DNA of 64,000 nucleotides from contig NZ_JYON01000024.1 of assembly GCF_000952155.1 (NCBI RefSeq), forward strand, positions 16,029 through 80,028, written 5' to 3'. A program made the translations under genes and the position numbers. The stretch comes from Aliterella atlantica CENA595 (lineage in GTDB: Bacteria > Cyanobacteriota > Cyanobacteriia > Cyanobacteriales > Chroococcidiopsidaceae). Positions 17,146-25,406 of the stretch are shown here, piece after piece. How positions within the stretch are numbered: the stretch's first letter is position 1; each line of letters begins with the position of its first letter. Under the pieces are notes generated by a model that saw only the letters and a list, made by a program, of their open reading frames with translations, was not told where the DNA came from and searched no databases.

Positions 17146-19488
17146 TTAGAATCGTTCGCCAATGCCAAAGTGCAAGCGGCTATCGCCTTCGTCGGTAAAG
17201 CCGTAGTCAATCCGAATTGGTCCTAGTGGCGATTGCACCCGCACACCTACACCGTAACCAAAACCGCTACCCGATTTACCTCTTACGCCAGCAGGATTTC
17301 CTGGTACGTTGTCGCCCGTACCTAAATCCGTACCGACATCAAAAAATAAAGCGCCGCCGACAATTGAGAATACAGGGAAGCGATATTCTGCCGTTGCTTG
17401 CAGAAAACTCCTACCAGATCCTAAGTCTCCTTCATCATAGCCACGCACCGAGTTGCTACCGCCCAGCAAGAAGGCTTCATAAGGTGGCAAATCGCCGAGT
17501 ACCGTCCCCGCTTGGATATTGAAAGCTAGAGTTTCCGGTCCGTCGTTGAAGTTAGTAAAGTTGACGGGTAAGTATTGGCTATAGCTACCGCGCACGCGAT
17601 TGAGTAAAATGTTGCCCGATCCGATCGGCACTGATTGCTCGACTCCAAACCTAACTAAAGAGCCGCTAGTAGGTCGCACAGCATCGTTACGGCGATCGCG
17701 TACTGCACCTACTTGTAAGGTAAGTAAGTCGTCTGTCCCATCGCCACTAAAACTTAGATCGTTGCCAAGTTCGTCTTGAGGGCTAATTTCGCCATCAGAA
17801 TCGCGGATCGACACGCGCTGATACTCTAATCCCGCCGAGGCTGTCCATTCTGACTTGCGTAACGGATCTTTGGACAAAGGACGGGTAAAGTTGACTCCGC
17901 CGCCGAGTCTTAAGACGCGGGGGCGATCGCCATTTGGCAGTTCAATATCGTTTTCGCCGCCATCAAAAATCAGCGAAATCGAACGCCGTCTAAACGCGTT
18001 GACGGTGTAAGAAGTCCGATAAGGATCGCCACCGATCCAAGGATCGGTAAAGCGCAGGTCAAATAATAATTCCCGCTGACCGATTTGAAATTCTGCGCCC
18101 AAATCTTGGTTATTGCCGCCTAGGTTTTGCTCTTGATAGCTCAAACTACCGAACAACCCGCTCGCCGAACTGATCCCCGCGCCTGCACCTATTGAACCGC
18201 TATTGCGCTCGTCAACGTTAACAACTACAACTACTTTACGCGGGTCTTGACCTGGGTTAAGGGAAACGTTGACATCTTCAAACAAACCTAATCCATAGAC
18301 TCGTTGTAAGTCTCTTTGGACAGTGTTGCGGTTGAATATCTGTCCTGGTTTTAACTCTAGTTCGCGGGTAATGATAAATTCGCGGGTGCGTCCTTTAATC
18401 GGTCGCCCTTCGTCGTCGGTGGCTTCGCCTTCGCTGTTGCGGAAGCTAACTTGAATATTTTCTACTACTCCTTCAGGTACGGTTAAAGTAACTGTGCCAT
18501 CTGGGGATACTTGGGGTGCTTCTGTCACCTGCGCTAAGACATAGCCGTTGTCTTGATACCACTTATTTAACTGTTTGATGCTTTCTTGAAAGCGACGCAG
18601 GTTGAGGATGCTGCCATACTGGCTTTTGAATATGTCATTTACTACTTTTTCTGGTAGTACGGAGGGAATATCTGTCCCTGGATTTGCCTGCACTCGCACA
18701 GCGCGTAGAATTGGGTTGGGTTGGACGAGGAACGTCACCCGTACGCCTAACGGTGTATCTTCAGGTTCGGCGCGGACGTTAGCAAAAAAGCCAGTAGCAA
18801 ACACAGCATTGATATCTTCTTGCAATTGTTCTCTAGTGGCGGTGCTACCAGGTCGAGTTTTGATCGCCCCGTAAACTTCGTTTTCTAGTTCTTGAGAAAG
18901 TTCGCCTTCTTGGCTTCTCACAAAAACTTCTCCTACTAATACTTCTGGAGATGTTTCTGAGTCTGCTTCTGGTTGGGTTCCTTCTGGCGCTGGTGTTGCT
19001 GGGGTTGTTGGCGCTGGTGTTGTTGGCGCTGGCGCTGCTGGTTGGGCGTTATTGTCAATATTGGGAGTTTGGCTATCTGGAGTGACATCAAACTCTAGTT
19101 GATTGGGCGTTTCTTGTTGGGGTATGCCTTCTGTTCCTGGCGCTGGCGTTATTGGTGTCGGGACATCTGCTGGGGGATTGGTATCAGTTGTTGATTGATT
19201 GGGCGTAGTCGATCGTGGTGTTTGCTGGGCGATCGATAACGGTGCGGGTAATGTATCTACAACTACGTTATTTGAAGTTTTCTCAGCTTTGACGCGCGGA
19301 TTTGGGAGATTTCCGCTCAAATTAGACAGCGCGTTGACGGGCGTTCTATATTGAGTTTTTTGAGCAGATTGCGGCTGTTCGCTAGCAGTTGCCGGGACTA
19401 AGCTCAAAGGAGCTACAAGCGCCAAGACTAGCCACAAAGCATTATGTATGGGGCGCAGGTATTGCACCCGTTGATGGGAGTTAGGCAT
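17146..19488 (-). CDS. bamA: Omp85/BamA outer-membrane assembly protein
   Basis: About 780 residues. A signal peptide lies at ~12-36 (NALWLVLALVAPLSLVPATA). A Pro/Thr-rich linker (~60-170) is followed by three POTRA domains (~180-430), then a 16-stranded barrel with the Omp85 signature VRGY in GGSNSVRGYDEGDLG and a terminal strand ending in Phe (FGIGERF). It folds beta-barrel proteins into the outer membrane. ATG 19488 gives a normal signal peptide; a GTG at 19515 would add nine residues. Residues ~50-65 (VNALSNLSGNLPNPRVK) are encoded by a palindromic repeat also found elsewhere in this window. It heads the lpxC-fabZ-lpxA-lpxB run, linking lipid A synthesis to outer-membrane assembly. Confidence 0.94.
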   Translation of the reverse strand: MPNSHQRVQYLRPIHNALWLVLALVAPLSLVPATASEQPQSAQKTQYRTPVNALSNLSGNLPNPRVKAEKTSNNVVVDTLPAPLSIAQQTPRSTTPNQSTTDTNPPADVPTPITPAPGTEGIPQQETPNQLEFDVTPDSQTPNIDNNAQPAAPAPTTPAPTTPATPAPEGTQPEADSETSPEVLVGEVFVRSQEGELSQELENEVYGAIKTRPGSTATREQLQEDINAVFATGFFANVRAEPEDTPLGVRVTFLVQPNPILRAVRVQANPGTDIPSVLPEKVVNDIFKSQYGSILNLRRFQESIKQLNKWYQDNGYVLAQVTEAPQVSPDGTVTLTVPEGVVENIQVSFRNSEGEATDDEGRPIKGRTREFIITRELELKPGQIFNRNTVQRDLQRVYGLGLFEDVNVSLNPGQDPRKVVVVVNVDERNSGSIGAGAGISSASGLFGSLSYQEQNLGGNNQDLGAEFQIGQRELLFDLRFTDPWIGGDPYRTSYTVNAFRRRSISLIFDGGENDIELPNGDRPRVLRLGGGVNFTRPLSKDPLRKSEWTASAGLEYQRVSIRDSDGEISPQDELGNDLSFSGDGTDDLLTLQVGAVRDRRNDAVRPTSGSLVRFGVEQSVPIGSGNILLNRVRGSYSQYLPVNFTNFNDGPETLAFNIQAGTVLGDLPPYEAFLLGGSNSVRGYDEGDLGSGRSFLQATAEYRFPVFSIVGGALFFDVGTDLGTGDNVPGNPAGVRGKSGSGFGYGVGVRVQSPLGPIRIDYGFTDEGDSRLHFGIGERF
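19288..19338. repeat. palindromic element, short copy inside omp85
   Basis: TTTGACGCGCGGATTTGGGA opens the copy and AGACAGCGCGTTGAC closes it; the ends ACGCGC/GCGCGT are inverted. It is read in frame in Omp85 as VNALSNLSGNLPNPRVK. Related copies are at 39208-39257 and 49024-49125. Confidence 0.75.
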
Positions 19489-19559
19489 TTTATTTATGTT
19501 CTCGTTCGTTTCCACACACCAAAAATTAAGCTAGAGCAACGTTAACAGCGACCAGTTTG

Positions 19560-19740
19560 TCAGTTACCAGTGACCAGTTTTTGGAGGGGGATGTTTTACC
19601 CCAACCAAAACCTACAACTTTACCAGACAAGTTGTTTGGCAGGGGAAACCTACCAAAACAAGTGTCCTTTAGAAGTTGGGGATAATTTCCCAAGGAATGA
19701 ATCTTTAACTGGTCACTGGTCACTGGTCACTGGTCACTGT
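19560..19740. repeat. short tandem heptamer repeats, ACTGGTC type
   Basis: AGTGACC units at ~19566-19580 and four consecutive ACTGGTC heptamers at 19707-19739 lie in the gap between purC and omp85. They belong to the STRR class common in filamentous cyanobacteria. The 345-base gap otherwise holds no gene that I can support. Confidence 0.85.
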
Positions 19741-19833
19741 TTTAACAGCGCTCCTCGCACTATTTCCTGCTCCTAAGTTACCGGACATCGGTCAGAAGTA
19801 TGAAATAAATTTTTATATACTCCTTATATTTTC

Positions 19834-20577
19834 TTAATTATTAATAGTAGCGGCTTGAGCCAAAACTCGTTTTAAAACTTGTTGGTAAGCATTTTCAACA
19901 TTGCCTAAGTCTTGCCGGAAGCGGTCTTTATCCATAATCCGGTTTTTGGGGTCTGTATCGGCATTGTCCCAAAGGCGACAGGTATCGGGGCTAATTTCAT
20001 CAGCTAAGAGTAACTGTCCTTGGGCATCTAAGCCAAATTCTAATTTGAAGTCTACTAGGGTCAAGCCGCAGTTTTGGAAAAATTCCTCCAGATAGCGATC
20101 GATTTGCAATGCTTGCTGCTGTAATTGGTCAACTTGGGCTGCTGTAGCTAATTCCATTAGTAATAGGCGATCGCGTGTTAGCAATGGATCTCCTAGTGCG
20201 TCGTTTTTGTAGTAAAACTCTACCAAAGGTTGTTTTAGCACTGTGCCAAGAGGTAATCCTGTCTGTTGACAGAGACTCCCAGCCGCAATGTTCCTGACGA
20301 CTACTTCTAAGGGGAAAATTTTTACTGCCCGTACTCGCATTTGGTTGGGTTGGGGGCAATCGATAAAATGGGTAGGAATGCCCCTTTGTTCGAGATATTG
20401 AAATAGCGATCGCGAAATCGTGCAATTAATTTCGCCTTTACCGACAATGCTGCCGCGTTTTTGGGCATTAAATGCGGTAGCGTCGTCTTTGAAGTGAGCG
20501 AGTAAAATGTCTGGATCTGCGGTGGGGTAGATAATTTTTGCTTTACCTTCGTAGAGCAATGTTGGTGGCTCAGACAT
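19834..20577 (-). CDS. purC: SAICAR synthetase
   Basis: A 247-residue purine enzyme that ligates aspartate to CAIR using ATP. The signatures are LLYEGKAKIIYPT (ATP-binding lysines), DDATAFNAQKR, EVVVRNIAAGSL, KLEFGLD and LLADEISPDTCRLWD. The length matches the stand-alone bacterial enzyme. ATG 20577 begins the usual MSEPPTLLYEG. It is transcribed toward omp85 but separated from it by 345 bases of heptamer repeats, so co-transcription is uncertain. Confidence 0.96.
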   Translation of the reverse strand: MSEPPTLLYEGKAKIIYPTADPDILLAHFKDDATAFNAQKRGSIVGKGEINCTISRSLFQYLEQRGIPTHFIDCPQPNQMRVRAVKIFPLEVVVRNIAAGSLCQQTGLPLGTVLKQPLVEFYYKNDALGDPLLTRDRLLLMELATAAQVDQLQQQALQIDRYLEEFFQNCGLTLVDFKLEFGLDAQGQLLLADEISPDTCRLWDNADTDPKNRIMDKDRFRQDLGNVENAYQQVLKRVLAQAATINN

Positions 20578-20689
20578 ATAGTTTTATAGATGTCAATATA
20601 CCTGCTCGCGCAGGCTTAACTATTTTACCTGCGCTGTGCTTGCAAGGCTAATTATCTGTTAGAGAAGATGCGATCGCCCTGAGCAAATT

Positions 20690-20714
20690 AATTCGTAATT
20701 CGTAATTCGTAATT
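20690..20714. repeat. AATTCGT heptamer repeats at the end of the amine oxidase gene
   Basis: Three tandem heptamers (ATTCGTA register) directly follow the amine oxidase stop codon at 20713; the stop itself lies within AATTAGG at the repeat edge. They are of the same kind as the arrays at 45590, 55562 and 59415. Confidence 0.85.
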
Positions 20715-22362
20715 AGGAATTACTGTCTTGCGGCTTGAGATCCTGCAAAATTTCGCTAGCAGCTTGCATTCCAGATAGCGCCGCACCTTCCATAAATCCT
20801 TGCCATTCATAAAAAGAGTTAGCGTGTTCGCCAGCAAAGTGCAAATTTCCTACTGGCTTACCTTCATTACCAGCAATACTTGTAAATTGCCCTGGCTTGT
20901 AGCAAGTGTAGCTGCCTAAAGTCTGCTCTTTAGAAGTCCACTGTTCTAAATGCACGCGCAAGCTATCTCCATTTCGTGTCGCTGCTGCTTTTGCACCTGG
21001 ATAAACAAGTTCTAAATCGCCCAGAAAGCGTGTGGCTTCTTGTTGAACTTTACTAGGGTTAAGCAGTGCGCCGCGCTTACCGCTAGAGTAGTCTGTTAGC
21101 ACTGCATTGGTACTCGTCGCTTTAGTTGGGTTGCTTTCCCACGTACTTTGATGGTTGAGGAGATTCGAGTAAGATGAGCCATTGCTGCCCAAATCTACCC
21201 AAGGACGGCGATTGAAACCTAACATCATTTTGGCGTTAGTACCGTAGCCCAGTTGAGAAATTGCCTGCCGTTTCCATACGGGTAGTTCTAAATTTGTATC
21301 CAATTCAACTTGACGCAAAACTGTAAATGGGATTGCTAATACTACAGCGTCATAAGCTACGCTAGTTGTTTTTGCACCATTAGCAAACGTTAGTTCGATG
21401 CGAGAGCTTGCATTTTTGCGGACTTTAACTAGACGCATACCCAAATTAATTTGCCCTGGAAGTTGGCTTGCCAAGCCTTGAGCGATTTTCTCATTGCCTT
21501 CAACAATGTGATAGCGTTCGTCGCTAAACACGCCAAAAGGCTTAAACTTGGATCTTTTGTCTGCATGGATAAATAAAAGGAAGTTTAGGCAGCTTTGCTC
21601 GTACAACTCCAAACCGTATTCTGCCATGTAAGCCGCGCTAATTGCTGCTTTGACTACACTTCCTGCTTGACGCGTTTCTAAATACTCTAGAAGGCTGATA
21701 TTATCCAATGCCACATCAGCACTGGTGTGATTATCGGCTGTAGGCGCACTCGAAAGTTTGAGTAAGTCCGCACGCATAGCAGCAACAAGATTGCGGTACT
21801 CATCAACAACGACTGATTCTGGGTAGCGTTGTCCGTTGAAATAGTAAAAAACTTCTCCTGGTTGCTTTTCTACATCTTCTAGCGTTAGTCCAAATTGCTG
21901 TGCCAAGCCGAGCATAGTTTTATGGAGGTTATCGATAAACTCGCCACCTCTTTCGACAACTTGGTTGGGAAAATTAACAGGTCCGCCAAAAGAACCACCC
22001 ATTGAAAAGCAACGACCGCCAACACGATTGCTAGCATCGTAGAGAGTCGCCACAATACCATTTTTCTTTAGTTCGTTACCGCAGACAAGCCCTGCCAGTC
22101 CTGCGCCCACTATGCCTACTTTTACATCCGATTTAATCGGTGGTGCTGCGATCGCTTTATCCCAATTTCCCGCTACTGCACCCAAGGTACTAACTGCCGA
22201 TAAAGCCAAAAACTCGCGCCTACTAAGGCGCCACCTAGCTATGCGCGACTCCACAGCAGCTATTTGTTCCATTCCTTGGCTAGTTGAAATATTATTTCTA
22301 TCGCAGAACTGGGCGATCCGCATAGCGCGGGCAAGGTTGCCAAATAAGGGCGAATGACTCAT
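20713..22362 (-). CDS. flavin-containing amine oxidase, Tat-type signal
   Basis: About 549 residues from ATG 22362 (MSHSPLFGNLARAM); the TTG at 22383 is unlikely. A twin-arginine motif, LSRREFLALSAVSTLGAVAG, starts near residue 47 and implies export of the folded flavoprotein. The Rossmann FAD site is VGIVGAGLAGLVCGNEL with a downstream GGRCFSMGG. The C-terminal flavin site is NLHFAGEHANSFYEWQGFMEGAALSG. This is the monoamine/L-amino-acid oxidase superfamily; the substrate is not determinable. The long N-terminus ahead of the twin arginine is unusual. It is divergent from the photolyase-domain gene. Confidence 0.88.
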   Translation of the reverse strand: MSHSPLFGNLARAMRIAQFCDRNNISTSQGMEQIAAVESRIARWRLSRREFLALSAVSTLGAVAGNWDKAIAAPPIKSDVKVGIVGAGLAGLVCGNELKKNGIVATLYDASNRVGGRCFSMGGSFGGPVNFPNQVVERGGEFIDNLHKTMLGLAQQFGLTLEDVEKQPGEVFYYFNGQRYPESVVVDEYRNLVAAMRADLLKLSSAPTADNHTSADVALDNISLLEYLETRQAGSVVKAAISAAYMAEYGLELYEQSCLNFLLFIHADKRSKFKPFGVFSDERYHIVEGNEKIAQGLASQLPGQINLGMRLVKVRKNASSRIELTFANGAKTTSVAYDAVVLAIPFTVLRQVELDTNLELPVWKRQAISQLGYGTNAKMMLGFNRRPWVDLGSNGSSYSNLLNHQSTWESNPTKATSTNAVLTDYSSGKRGALLNPSKVQQEATRFLGDLELVYPGAKAAATRNGDSLRVHLEQWTSKEQTLGSYTCYKPGQFTSIAGNEGKPVGNLHFAGEHANSFYEWQGFMEGAALSGMQAASEILQDLKPQDSNS

Positions 22363-22473
22363 AAGTTTATAAATACTAGACAATTAGGGTAGATAAATCA
22401 AAAGTAATTTACCTAGTCATTTTTCTTTCCCGTAGAAATTACCGATCTTAGTGTGAAGATTTAGAATTGAAGT

Positions 22474-23328
22474 ATGAGTGATAACCTAAAACGTAACTTT
22501 AAAAGTCAGGGCGAACTGGTTGCCTATCTCAAAGCACAATTTCCCGATGCTGCTGAACGCAGCGATGCTATTAGCGCCATACCAGGGGGTCGTCAAGCCG
22601 CCGAAACAGCTTTGCATAAGGTCGATCCCGAACGCTATGCTAAATCGCGTAATTTTTTTACTGGTGCTGTAACTCGGCTATCGCCATATATCCGCTATGG
22701 AGTGCTAAGTCTAGCTGAAATTCGCCAATACGTTATGAATCGGGTGCAGAATCCTGATGAAGCAACAAAAATTGTCAATGAATTAGCTTGGCGCGATTAT
22801 TGGCAACGGCTGTATGCCAAGTTAGGCGATGATATTTGGCAAGACAACGAACCTTACAAAACAGGTTATTCTGCCCAAGATTACGCGCAAATCCTACCAG
22901 AAGATATTAAATTGGGGACAACTGAGCGAGTTTGCATTGATAGCTTCAGTCGTGACTTACAAGAAACAGGCTACTTGCACAATCACGGGCGAATGTGGCT
23001 AGCTGCGTACATGATTCACTGGCGTAAAATTCGCTGGCAAGTAGGGGCAAAGTGGTTTTTAGAACATCTATTAGACGGAGATCCAGCTAGTAATAATATG
23101 TCTTGGCAATGGGTAGCTAGCACCTTTAGTCAAAAGCCTTATTATTTTAACCGCGAGAACTTAGAACGTTATACAGAAGGCGTATATTGCCGTCAATGTC
23201 CTTTGTACGGGCATTGTGACTTTGAAGGCAGTTATGAAGAATTGGCAGAAAAACTATTTCCCAAAGCTGAGTTTCATCGTAACGGTGGAGGCGATCGCTA
23301 TCAAAAATCCAAAAAGTCTCGGAGGTAA
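22474..23328 (+). CDS. photolyase/cryptochrome FAD-binding domain as a separate protein
   Basis: A 284-residue protein matching only the C-terminal, FAD-binding half of DNA photolyases/cryptochromes. The signatures are SPYIRYGVLSLAEIRQYV, NELAWRDYWQRLYAKLG, TGYLHNHGRMWLAAYMIHW and DGDPASNNMSWQWVAST. The N-terminal antenna-type alpha/beta domain is missing, but the next gene encodes a candidate for it. A Cys-rich C-terminus (YCRQCPLYGHCDFEGSYEEL) is extra and could bind metal or a cluster. It is likely a light-dependent DNA repair or signalling protein. It starts at ATG 22474. Confidence 0.88.
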   Translation: MSDNLKRNFKSQGELVAYLKAQFPDAAERSDAISAIPGGRQAAETALHKVDPERYAKSRNFFTGAVTRLSPYIRYGVLSLAEIRQYVMNRVQNPDEATKIVNELAWRDYWQRLYAKLGDDIWQDNEPYKTGYSAQDYAQILPEDIKLGTTERVCIDSFSRDLQETGYLHNHGRMWLAAYMIHWRKIRWQVGAKWFLEHLLDGDPASNNMSWQWVASTFSQKPYYFNRENLERYTEGVYCRQCPLYGHCDFEGSYEELAEKLFPKAEFHRNGGGDRYQKSKKSRR

Positions 23329-23334
23329 AATTGC

Positions 23335-23745
23335 ATGAGTCCGATTGTCTGGGTGCATGGAGATTGCTTAAGTCCATATAACCCTGCGCTGAAAAATTAT
23401 CCAGATACTCCAGCTATTTGGGTTTGGGATGATGCTTTAATTGACCAATGGCAGCTAAGTCTCAAGCGCATTACTTTTATCTACGAATGTCTGTTAGAGT
23501 TGCCTGTAACTATTCGCCGAGGAAATGTCGCTAAGGAAGTTGTCTCATTTGCCCAAGAACATAACGCCGATGCTGTTGTCACGGTAGAAAGCGTTAGTCC
23601 TAGATTTGCTGCTATTTGCACTGAAATTGAAAGCTCTTTACCTGTAGAAGTGCTAAGTTTAGAGCCATTTTTTGAGTATGACGGCTATATCGATCTCAAA
23701 CGCTTTTCGCGTTACTGGAAAGTAGCAGAGCGGCATCTATTCTAA
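23335..23745 (+). CDS. photolyase N-terminal-like alpha/beta domain as a separate protein
   Basis: A 136-residue protein. SPIVWVHGDCLSPYNPALKN at the start parallels the photolyase W-F-R-x-D-L-R-x-x-D-N-P-A-L motif. Later, IDQWQLSLKRITFIYECLLE and VTIRRGNVAKEV, with AQEHNADAVVTVE, follow the Rossmann-like pattern of the photolyase antenna domain. It starts six bases after the FAD-domain gene, so the two halves are co-expressed in reversed order. It could dock to the FAD-domain protein as its missing half. The 3' end overlaps the convergent ExoD-like gene by four bases. Confidence 0.75.
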   Translation: MSPIVWVHGDCLSPYNPALKNYPDTPAIWVWDDALIDQWQLSLKRITFIYECLLELPVTIRRGNVAKEVVSFAQEHNADAVVTVESVSPRFAAICTEIESSLPVEVLSLEPFFEYDGYIDLKRFSRYWKVAERHLF

Positions 23746-24347
23746 ACGAATAAATTGGGTAGCAATCCTGGCGCAAGCCACAGGGCGTAGAGGATAAAGC
23801 CAAAAAATAAAGTAATTAAACCTGTAAGCACGTAGCTAATGCACATTAGTAAGCCATCAGCTTCTAGATTAGCGATCGCCAATAACAAAATTCCTACAGT
23901 CGGAATCGGATTGGTAAAAGGAATTGGCGAAATTAGCAGCACTGATAGCCAAGCAATACACGCCCCATTCAAGCGCCAAGCATAACGACTTTTAGCAATA
24001 TGAGACAAGCGCGGGCGAGTAATTTTTTCTACTAACCGAGTCACCCGCCGCAGATTTTGTAGTAGTTGCAGCACAAACCAGCGGGGGAACTTGAACTTAG
24101 CTATTCTTTTCGGTAGCCAAGGCGATCGCCTGCCCAAAGCCATTTGCAACGCTAATATTATACAAGCTGTACCTAGAGGACCCGTTAATCCTGGCGGCAT
24201 GGGAAACAAAAAAGGTAAAACTAGCAAACAAATAACTAAACTAAACCCTCGCTCTGACGTTTGCGCCAAAATATCTCCCAAAGACAGAGGTTGATTTGCC
24301 AACTTTTCTAGCAAAGATTTGATGTCATGGGAAAATCGTAAATGCAT
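23742..24347 (-). CDS. ExoD-like membrane protein
   Basis: About 201 residues from ATG 24347 (MHLRFSHDIKSLL). The protein has four to five hydrophobic segments: LVICLLVLPFLFPMPPGL, LGTACIILALQMALGR, WLSVLLISPIPFTNPIPTVG, and two near the C-terminus. The loop QPLSLGDILAQTSERGF and the P-x-P-x-G-L-T-G-P motif are typical of the ExoD family, named for exopolysaccharide defects in rhizobia and of unknown biochemistry. The start is judged by position, as there is no strong ribosome-binding site. Confidence 0.82.
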   Translation of the reverse strand: MHLRFSHDIKSLLEKLANQPLSLGDILAQTSERGFSLVICLLVLPFLFPMPPGLTGPLGTACIILALQMALGRRSPWLPKRIAKFKFPRWFVLQLLQNLRRVTRLVEKITRPRLSHIAKSRYAWRLNGACIAWLSVLLISPIPFTNPIPTVGILLLAIANLEADGLLMCISYVLTGLITLFFGFILYALWLAPGLLPNLFV

Positions 24348-24397
24348 AGGTAGGGAAAGCAATCGCTACCTTCAAGCTTAACTTATATCAAAAAAGA

Positions 24398-25294
24398 TTA
24401 AGTAAAGTTACTTAGATCTGTTTCTGCTGGTACTAAGACAGTAATAGCATGGGGAACAACGCGGAAACGGGCAGGAGTATAAGTTGTAATTTCGCCGTCA
24501 GTATTAATTGGGCGATGCTTGCGAGTGCTAACTTCAAATTCCCGACCGTGCAAAGAGCGGACGCTACGTAGTTCGGTATGTCTGCCTTGGCGCATTGTCG
24601 GAATTAACGGTAACATTTGCCACCAGTGGCGCAATTCCAGGCTATACAAATCGAGTCTTTGGTCATCAATTGTCGCATCGTGAGTTACAGCCATCCCGCC
24701 ACCATAATAGCGACCATTACCCACAGCAATCTGTACAGTTTTCACATGGATAACCTCATCATTGAGACGAATTTCCGCACTAAAAGGACGAGTTTGCCAA
24801 ATAACTTGAATAGCAGTTGCCGCATAAGCAAAAATACCCCAACGGCGTTTAGCTTCCTTAGTTAGCTTTTGGGTAATTTGCACGCTCAGACCAAGACTTG
24901 CAACATTAAAGAAATGCTTGCCATTGACCCAGCCTAGATCGATTTGCTTAACTTGACCAGTGGCAATAACTTGACAAGCATCAGCCAGAGAAGTTGGGAT
25001 ACCCAAAGTTCGCGCGAGATCGTTAGCCGTACCCAAAGGTAAAATCCCTAAAGGCAACTGCGTATCGACAATACCATCTACCGCAGCATTAAGAGTACCA
25101 TCACCACCGCCCACAATTATCAAATCGACCTGCTGACGATAGCGGCGAATAAGTTCAGGTAGATGCATAGGATCTTCAGTGGACTCCTCCATCAACTCCA
25201 AGCCTAGTTTTTTCAACTGCTCAATAGCATCAGACACAGCCTGTTGTCCGTGACGGGAATGACGATTGACTAAAAGTAATGCTCGGCGACTCAT
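24398..25294 (-). CDS. diacylglycerol/lipid kinase, YegS-like
   Basis: A 298-residue member of the DAGK catalytic family. The nucleotide-binding GGGDGTLN motif is in LIIVGGGDGTLNAAVDGI near residue 60, followed by LGILPLGTANDLARTLGIP and IDLGWVNGKHFFNVASLG. It phosphorylates a membrane lipid such as diacylglycerol; YegS itself acts on phosphatidylglycerol. It is cytoplasmic and peripheral to the membrane. It starts at ATG 25294 (MSRRALLLVNRHS). It lies upstream of the ExoD-like gene on the same strand, 36 bases away, and may be co-transcribed with it. Confidence 0.92.
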   Translation of the reverse strand: MSRRALLLVNRHSRHGQQAVSDAIEQLKKLGLELMEESTEDPMHLPELIRRYRQQVDLIIVGGGDGTLNAAVDGIVDTQLPLGILPLGTANDLARTLGIPTSLADACQVIATGQVKQIDLGWVNGKHFFNVASLGLSVQITQKLTKEAKRRWGIFAYAATAIQVIWQTRPFSAEIRLNDEVIHVKTVQIAVGNGRYYGGGMAVTHDATIDDQRLDLYSLELRHWWQMLPLIPTMRQGRHTELRSVRSLHGREFEVSTRKHRPINTDGEITTYTPARFRVVPHAITVLVPAETDLSNFT

Positions 25295-25406
25295 AATAAA
25301 TTAGTCCCCGCAACTGGTGCGAGCCAACAAGGAAAGTAATAGTAATTATCCCCTGGAAACAGTCAAGAAGGTCAAAAGCAAATAGATTGTGCGATCGCAA
25401 ACCGTC

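Noticed and set aside
19707..19739. Tandem repeats considered as a CRISPR array
   Set aside because: The units are 7 bases without spacers; this is an STRR array.
20578..20712. Purine riboswitch upstream of purC
   Set aside because: No conserved purine-aptamer loops; the sequence is HIP1 and heptamer repeats.
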